64,000 nt of DNA from Verrucomicrobiales bacterium (GTDB taxonomy: Bacteria > Verrucomicrobiota > Verrucomicrobiia > Verrucomicrobiales > DEV007): the NCBI GenBank assembly GCA_016795385.1, contig JAEUHI010000041.1, positions 1 to 64,000 of the forward strand, given 5' to 3'. The notes beneath the pieces were generated by a model. It had not been told where the DNA came from. It was given only the letters and a program-made list of their open reading frames with translations, and searched no databases. Shown piece by piece: positions 59,425 through 64,000 of the stretch (positions are counted from its first letter, which is position 1; every line of letters starts with the position of its first letter). Made by a program: the position numbers and the translations under genes.

Positions 59425-60395
59425 GATCCACCCTCGCTGCCCTCGCTCTCACCGGATTCACATTCGCAGCCCACGCCGACTTTGTCTGGACCGATACACC
59501 GGGCAAACATCTCGAGCTTACGCACGACGACAAACCCGTCGCCCGCTACGTCTACGAGGCCATCGACGAGAGCAGCCCCGAGCGCCGCGACGAGACCTAC
59601 AAGCCCTTCTGCCACCTCTACATGTATCAGTGGGAGCACTACGGAAACCTCCTCACCAAAGGTCCCGGCGGGAAATTCCCCCACCACCGCGGCGTCTACT
59701 ACGGCTTCAACCAGATCTCCTACACCGACGCCGCCGGGAAGAAACACGAGAAAGTCGACGTCTGGCATTGCCGCAAAGCCCATCAGGTCCATCGCCGCTT
59801 CACCCGGCAGGAGGCCTCCGCCGACGCCGCCTCCTTCACCTCCGAGATCGACTGGGTCGGAGACGACGGTGTGCCCTTCGCCACCGAATCCCGCACCATG
59901 AGATTCCGGATCGACGGTCCCGATGTCGTCGTCGATTTCGAGTCCACCCTCACTCCGCAGGTCGCCGAGCTCAAACTCGATGGAGATCCCCAGCACGCCG
60001 GTTTCCACTTCCGCGCCCACAACGACGTGAACGACAAGACCTCGAACGCCACCTACTACATCCGTCCCGTCAGTGGCATCGGCCAGCCCGGCGTCGCCAT
60101 CAACTGGACCGAAAAGACCGACAACGATCAGACCCGCGACCTGCCGTGGAAGGCCATGTGCATCACCCTGCGCGAGACCCAGGTCACCATCGCCTATCTC
60201 GATCATCCCGGAAATCCCAAACCCGCCCGCGCCAGCGAGAGGCAGTATGGCCGCTTTGGCACCTACTTCGCCACCACCGTGAAGAAAGAAGCGCCGCTTA
60301 CCGTCCGCTACCGCCTCGTCGTCCATCCCGGCGAATACAAGGACGCTGCCGAGGTGGAGAAGCTGAGCGAGGCGTTTTTGAAGGAAAAGCCGTGA
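59421..60395 (+). CDS. Secreted PmoA-like (DUF6807) protein
   Basis: A 324-residue exported protein whose start overlaps the sulfatase stop by 4 nt. Signal peptide MRSTLAALAL to AHADF. The family's conserved blocks are present: LELTHDDKPVARYVYEAIDE, KPFCHLYMYQWE, KFPHHRGVYYGFNQI, AGFHFRAHNDVN and WKAMCITLRE. The database name PmoA (methane oxygenase) is historic and does not apply; members are beta-rich proteins near glycan-degradation genes of Planctomycetes and Verrucomicrobia, and their reaction is unknown. The histidine clusters suggest metal binding. Coupling with the sulfatase suggests both act on the same glycan. Confidence 0.85.
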   Translation: MRSTLAALALTGFTFAAHADFVWTDTPGKHLELTHDDKPVARYVYEAIDESSPERRDETYKPFCHLYMYQWEHYGNLLTKGPGGKFPHHRGVYYGFNQISYTDAAGKKHEKVDVWHCRKAHQVHRRFTRQEASADAASFTSEIDWVGDDGVPFATESRTMRFRIDGPDVVVDFESTLTPQVAELKLDGDPQHAGFHFRAHNDVNDKTSNATYYIRPVSGIGQPGVAINWTEKTDNDQTRDLPWKAMCITLRETQVTIAYLDHPGNPKPARASERQYGRFGTYFATTVKKEAPLTVRYRLVVHPGEYKDAAEVEKLSEAFLKEKP

Positions 60396-60410
60396 TGAGC
60401 GGGTCAACAA

Positions 60411-60503
60411 CTCATACTCATACTCATACTCATACTCATACTCATACTCCCCGACCCGCCTGACGAATCGAGTAGGAGTATGAGGTAAGAGTAGGAGTTA
60501 GAG
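60411..60503. repeat. CATACT hairpin element before the DUF58 gene
   Basis: The left arm (60411-60450) is an almost perfect ACTCAT hexamer array; the right arm (60470-60503) is of inverted type, GAGTAGGAGTATGAGGTAAG and onward. The loop is about 19 nt. Exactly 9 nt (ATTGAAACC) separate it from the DUF58 ATG, as in the copy at 35601-35705. Confidence 0.85.
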
Positions 60504-60512
60504 ATTGAAACC

Positions 60513-61436
60513 ATGAAAAAACCCCGCGCCGCGACCTCCGAGGAATCCCGCAGCGAGATCTCCGAGATCCTCCGCAAGGTCCGCAAGATCGAGCTCCGCA
60601 CGCGGGGTCTCGTGCGTGAGAGCTTCGGGGGCGAATACCACAGCTGCTTCAAGGGCGAGGGCATCGATTTCGAGGACTTCCGCGAATACCAGCCTGGTGA
60701 CGAGGTCCGCTCCATCGATTGGAATGTCACCGCCCGCATGGGCCAGCCCTACGTGAAGAAATTCACCGAAGAGCGGGAGATGACCGTCTTCGTCTGCATC
60801 GACATCAGCGCCTCCGGCGACTACGGCAGCCTCGGTCCCAGCAAGCGCGAGATGATGGCCGAGGTCGCCGCTCTTCTCACCTTCAGCGCGCTCCAGAACA
60901 AGGACAAAGTCGGCCTCATCCTATTCACCGACGAAGTTGAGCTTTACCTGCCCCCCAAAAAAGGCACCGCCCACGCGCTCCGACTCATCCGCGAAGTCCT
61001 CCATTTCGAGCCTGCCGGCCATCGCACCTCCCTCACCGCTCCCATCCACCTCCTCAAGAATGCGGTGCGAAAACGCTCTCTCGTCTTCCTCATCTCCGAC
61101 TTCCTTTTCCGCGAAGATCTCGCCAATGATCTCCGCGTCGTGAACCGGAAACACGATCTCGTCGCCATCCAGGTCAGCGACCCGGCCGAGCTTTCCCTGC
61201 CCGCCGTCGGCTACGTGCGCCTCGAGGATCCCGAGACCGGCGAACAGGTCGAGATCAACACCTCCAATCCCCGCGTCCGCGCCGCCTACCTCGCGGAATC
61301 GCGACGCTGGCAGGAAGAGATCGACCGTCAGTTCAAACGCCTCGGCATCGACAAACTTTCCCTCCGCACCGACGAGGAATATCTCCCCGTCCTCCACGGC
61401 TTTTTCAAACGCCGCGTCGCCCGTGCCGTCGCTTGA
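60513..61436 (+). CDS. DUF58 (vWA-like) domain protein
   Basis: A 307-residue cytosolic protein. SFGGEYHSCFKGEGIDFEDFREYQPGDEVRSIDW, in pieces, is the DUF58 core, followed by a von Willebrand-A-like part: VFVCIDISASGDYG resembles a metal-ion-dependent adhesion site (D-x-S-x-S), and VFLISDFLF is a later strand. These proteins act with MoxR-type AAA ATPases as chaperone pairs. The MoxR gene normally in front is missing; the PmoA-like gene and a hairpin repeat precede instead. The next gene is a DUF4381-like partner. The start ATG is 9 nt after the repeat. Confidence 0.9.
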   Translation: MKKPRAATSEESRSEISEILRKVRKIELRTRGLVRESFGGEYHSCFKGEGIDFEDFREYQPGDEVRSIDWNVTARMGQPYVKKFTEEREMTVFVCIDISASGDYGSLGPSKREMMAEVAALLTFSALQNKDKVGLILFTDEVELYLPPKKGTAHALRLIREVLHFEPAGHRTSLTAPIHLLKNAVRKRSLVFLISDFLFREDLANDLRVVNRKHDLVAIQVSDPAELSLPAVGYVRLEDPETGEQVEINTSNPRVRAAYLAESRRWQEEIDRQFKRLGIDKLSLRTDEEYLPVLHGFFKRRVARAVA

Positions 61437-61448
61437 CCCTCTTTGGTG

Positions 61449-62009
61449 ATGCACCATACCCTCTTCATTCTTGCCCAAGCCGCGCCGGCCGAGCCGCCCG
61501 AGGGCATCTACGACATCATCGTGCCCGAGGCCGAGCGTCCCCTCTGGCCGCTCTTCGTCTACCTCGCCATCGCCCTGCTCCTCATCGCGGGGCTCGTCTG
61601 GCTCGTTCTTTTCCTGCTGAAAAGCCGCGATCCACTCACCCAGCCCGGTAGTCCGGCACAAAGTGCCCGCCGCGAACTCGACTCGATCGAGCGCCGCCGC
61701 GATGAACTCACCCCCAACGCCTACGCCCTCGCGGTCTCCGAAGTCTTGAAAGACTATCTCGCCGGTCGTTTCCAAGACCGCGTGCGCTACGAGACCACCG
61801 AGGAATTCCTCGCCCGCCTCTCCGGTGCCGGCACCCGGCTGCCCCCCGCCGCCCAGCAGGCATTGCAGGAATTCCTCCTTTCCGCCGAGGAAGTGAAATT
61901 CGGCCATCGCGCCAACGCCGCGAGCCTGTGCCAGCCCCTCCTGCTGCAGGCCCGGCAACTGGTGGATCAATGTGAAACCTCCGTGGCGACGAACCCGAAA
62001 CCCTCCTGA
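61449..62009 (+). CDS. DUF4381-like membrane protein
   Basis: A 186-residue protein with a short outer N-terminus (EGIYDIIVPEAERPLWP), one transmembrane helix (about 35-60, LFVYLAIALLLIAGLVWLV) and a cytosolic helical domain (SARRELDSIERRRDELTPN, YALAVSEVLKDYLAGRF and TTEEFLARLS). The layout matches DUF4381 proteins of the MoxR-DUF58-BatA clusters. The ATG at 61449 was used; a TTG and a GTG just before it are less likely. It follows DUF58 by 12 nt. BatA/BatB/BatD genes do not follow, so the cluster is incomplete here. Confidence 0.78.
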   Translation: MHHTLFILAQAAPAEPPEGIYDIIVPEAERPLWPLFVYLAIALLLIAGLVWLVLFLLKSRDPLTQPGSPAQSARRELDSIERRRDELTPNAYALAVSEVLKDYLAGRFQDRVRYETTEEFLARLSGAGTRLPPAAQQALQEFLLSAEEVKFGHRANAASLCQPLLLQARQLVDQCETSVATNPKPS

Positions 62010-62081
62010 TCCGGCATTGCCTCACCGCATCCCGCCACTTGCCGCCGCCATTGAACTTGGGCACTTTTCCCCAATCCACGC

Positions 62082-62525
62082 ATGAAAACGCCGTCCCTGC
62101 TCACCCTCATCCTCGCCGGTTTTCTCCTCACCAGTTGTGGCAGCTTTGAACGTGAATGGAAACAGTCCGTCGCCGACTACCGGAGCGGCCAAGTCGCCTC
62201 GCCCGCCGGCCCCTGGACCGGCACCTGGACCACCTCCACCAACGGCCACACCGGCAATCTCCGCGCCATCGTCAGCCCGTCGGAGAAGAAGCCCGGCGAA
62301 TACGACTTCCGCTACCACGCCACCTGGGCGAAGATTTTTTCCGGAGCCTACACCGTCACCTATCCCGTGAAAAAGAGCGGAGCCACCTACCGTGCCGACG
62401 GCGAGGAGAAACTCGGAGTCTTCGGCACCTTCGGCCACAAGGCGACCATCAGCGGAAAACAATTCAAGGCGACCTATTCGAACGACAAGGGCGATCTCGG
62501 GACCTTTGAGATGACGCGGCCTTGA
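62082..62525 (+). CDS. Small lipoprotein, unknown
   Basis: A 147-residue exported lipoprotein: MKTPSLLTLILAGFLLTSC has lipobox L-T-S-C (Cys19). The mature part is beta-rich with GPWTGTWTTSTNGHTG, GEYDFRYHATWAKIF and ISGKQFKATYSND, similar in style to small beta-barrel lipid- or ligand-binding proteins found in Verrucomicrobia and Planctomycetes. No specific family was identified. It starts 72 nt after the DUF4381-like gene and may be transcribed separately. A weak hairpin GAGGCG/CGCCTC lies just past the stop (62524-62545). Confidence 0.65.
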   Translation: MKTPSLLTLILAGFLLTSCGSFEREWKQSVADYRSGQVASPAGPWTGTWTTSTNGHTGNLRAIVSPSEKKPGEYDFRYHATWAKIFSGAYTVTYPVKKSGATYRADGEEKLGVFGTFGHKATISGKQFKATYSNDKGDLGTFEMTRP

Positions 62526-62563
62526 GGCGAATAGGACGACGCCTCGAATTCCATGGACCTTTG

Positions 62564-62806
62564 TTAGTTCGGTGTATCTGAACGTTTCATCACCAGAAGC
62601 GTAACTCCAAATATCACTGAGACGGGTAGAGCCAGAATGATCCCCATGATCAAGCCAGAGCATATGCTCGTAATCCAGCCAGCGATTGCAAGACCTCTCA
62701 GGTTTTTCTTCAATCCCACCAAAAGTGGAAAGAGACCCAATAAAGCACCGACAAGAAACCCTCCAAAAAGGACTCCAATCCAATAGCCAATCTGTTCAGG
62801 TTCCAT
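62564..62806 (-). CDS. Small two- to three-helix membrane protein, unknown
   Basis: An 80-residue protein with hydrophobic helices WIGVLFGGFLVGALLGLFPLL, IAGWITSICSGLIMGIILALP and a short third, VIFGVTLLVM. Its DNA, and the roughly 230 nt behind its start, is clearly more AT-rich than the neighbourhood, with A- and T-ending codons common. That suggests weak codon adaptation or arrival by transfer. No family was recognised and no partner gene is near. Confidence rests on the consistent hydrophobic pattern. Confidence 0.5.
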   Translation of the reverse strand: MEPEQIGYWIGVLFGGFLVGALLGLFPLLVGLKKNLRGLAIAGWITSICSGLIMGIILALPVSVIFGVTLLVMKRSDTPN

Positions 62807-63036
62807 TGTCGGATTCCTTTACCAATAATACACAAAGTTGGCAAGCAACTTGGGGAGGTCGATTTTGTCGCCTACGAATGCAGCCTAGGACGACTTGAAG
62901 ACCGGAATGATCAAGCATTTCCAGAATCAAGGCTTGGACCCGATATCATTCGACCTCGTGTTATCTTCAATCGCCGGATCTGAACCTCTGAAGATTCAGA
63001 AGTGACTGGAAGCCGCGCGGATTTCACGAATCCCCT

Positions 63037-64000
63037 TCACCTCACCCGCACCACCCCCACGCCGGAGTTCCCCTGGGCCTGCCAGATCCCGAGTCCGGCG
63101 CCGCCGACGGCGTTGCCGAGGTCGCCGGGCGTCAGATCGCGGGTATCGACATCGGCGAGATGCCGCAGGCGGTTCGGATCACTGACGTCGTAGAGTTGAG
63201 GGAGACCTTGGCCAAAGGCGACGAGCAAACCGTTCACGCAAGCCACGCTCGAAAACGCAGGCGAGGCGATCCGCCCGACTCTTTCGAATTGTTTCTCCCC
63301 ATCAATCCGCCAGGCGCGGAGGAAGTCGCTCGTGGGATCGCCGTCGGGGTAGGTGCCGATGAGCAAAGTGTCACCATCCATCGCAAAAGGATCCCAGGCG
63401 GACGGGGTGGAGATCTGATCCACCAAGGTGGCAGTGGTGCCATCAAATCGGCTCGAATGGAAGGCGCGCCGGGAAGTGGGCCGACCAAGGGCGTCGAAGC
63501 CGGATCCTACGGTCAAGAGCGTCCCGCCCCCGTGCAACACCGCGAGCAGACGACCCGGCACATTCACCTCGCCGCTCACGACCGGCTCGTCGACATCGGA
63601 GAAATCGATCGTCTTCAGGAAATGCCGGTAGCGACGCGACAACCTTCCGTCCGAAGGGGAGGAGACGCCGTCGTAGGCCATCGAGCTCAAATAGATCTTT
63701 CCGTCCAGCGCGATCGGAGCGCTCCAATCGCCGGTGTTTCCGATCCGGGCATCGACGGTGGCGGTGTAGCGCGGCGCGGCGGAATCGCTGACGTCAAAGA
63801 CGACCATTTCGTGCCCGACACTGGTGCGATACCAAGGAGCGATCAAGCGGTTGGAGACGGCCATGGAGGAGGCCAGTCCGACCGTTCCGGAGGCAGGACG
63901 GGATTGATCGGGCTGTTCCACGGTGGGGGTGATGGTCAGGAGATTGGCGTTTTCCTGCGCCACGGTCCCGGAGCTGGCGAGCGTCACCGCCCGGGGGACG
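63037..64000 (-). CDS. Propeller (choice-of-anchor/LVIVD-like) protein, partial
   Basis: A gene running off the right edge; 321 C-terminal residues are visible. Repeated strands of about 45 residues with VVFDVSDSAAPRYTATVD, TIDFSDVDEPVVSGEVNVP and QLYDVSDPNRLRHLADVD match LVIVD-type beta-propeller repeats, common in large secreted or surface proteins of Verrucomicrobia. The propeller ends close to the C-terminus (GVGVVRVR) without a visible sorting domain. A GTG at 63987 is probably internal because the frame stays open and propeller-like up to the edge. The function is not readable. Confidence 0.75.
   Translation of the reverse strand, partial: VPRAVTLASSGTVAQENANLLTITPTVEQPDQSRPASGTVGLASSMAVSNRLIAPWYRTSVGHEMVVFDVSDSAAPRYTATVDARIGNTGDWSAPIALDGKIYLSSMAYDGVSSPSDGRLSRRYRHFLKTIDFSDVDEPVVSGEVNVPGRLLAVLHGGGTLLTVGSGFDALGRPTSRRAFHSSRFDGTTATLVDQISTPSAWDPFAMDGDTLLIGTYPDGDPTSDFLRAWRIDGEKQFERVGRIASPAFSSVACVNGLLVAFGQGLPQLYDVSDPNRLRHLADVDTRDLTPGDLGNAVGGAGLGIWQAQGNSGVGVVRVR

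Noticed and set aside
59421-60395. Methane mono-oxygenase subunit PmoA
   Set aside because: The family label is historic. The protein has a signal peptide, no membrane helices and lies among glycan enzymes; it is not a methane oxidation gene.
60411-60503. Hexamer array considered as a CRISPR array or His-Thr repeat protein
   Set aside because: Units are 6 nt with no spacers and no cas genes nearby; the T-H-T-H reading is simply one frame of the repeat.

Overview
The window is GC-rich chromosomal DNA, almost certainly from a member of the Verrucomicrobiota. This is inferred from gene content, not from a marker gene. It is dense in secreted families typical of the Planctomycetes-Verrucomicrobia group: a PSD1/DUF1549/DUF1553 cytochrome-like protein next to a DUF1501 protein, DUF1080, ThuA-like, PmoA-like (DUF6807), FAD-dependent oxidoreductases and sulfatases with CxPxR motifs. 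ECF regulation and many short oligomer repeats between genes also fit. No rRNA, CRISPR array, plasmid or phage module was seen.

Left part (1-13.2 kb). A glutaminase gene is cut after its SISKPFV motif at a TA dinucleotide (138-139), probably by an insertion sequence running off the left edge. Next comes a surface-secretion block: a CHASE2 adenylate cyclase (minus) divergent from a FecR protein, a 2570-residue TpsA exoprotein and its TpsB transporter. tRNA-Ser(GGA) and a clear terminator follow.

13.2-32 kb is a catabolic region. It holds a sugar-type ABC permease and binding lipoprotein without an ATPase, an iduronate-2-sulfatase-like enzyme, an N-acetylneuraminate lyase-type aldolase with a GntR/sensor regulator, an RraA-family protein, and two Asp-box (sialidase-fold) proteins. 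A secreted FAD oxidoreductase, a frameshifted nucleoside hydrolase, ThuA-like, esterase and DUF1080 proteins, and a dihydroorotase complete it. The plausible theme is outside-the-cell stripping of sulfated and sialylated glycans, with sialic acid split inside the cell.

32-51 kb is mostly housekeeping: tRNA-Ala(GGC), a fasciclin protein, a small SFPD-repeat protein overlapping a nuclease gene, aldolase, radical SAM protein, 3-methyladenine glycosylase, RRM protein, dehydrogenases, class I fumarase, a double-domain ABC permease, YraN, RNase HII, LOG protein, DAHP synthase, PurT, and three membrane or coiled-coil proteins.

51-64 kb holds a five-gene minus-strand operon in the order ECF sigma, anti-sigma-like protein, beta-propeller lipoprotein, PSD1 protein, DUF1501 protein. 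Divergent from it are a sulfatase and a PmoA-like protein. Then come DUF58/DUF4381 genes, a lipoprotein, a small AT-richer membrane protein gene and a propeller protein cut by the right edge.

The most unusual thread is the set of short-period repeats. Two CATACT/CTTACT hairpins lie exactly 9 nt before the start codons of two unrelated genes. A 9-nt-period repeat forms the signal-peptide codons of two secreted proteins. A 7-nt repeat lies inside the PSD1 gene. Another supplies the start codon of the DUF1501 gene. Three inverted-repeat elements sit between genes. No stretch over 300 bases lacks an assigned feature; the longest plain gap is about 62807-63036, AT-richer, in which nothing was recognised.
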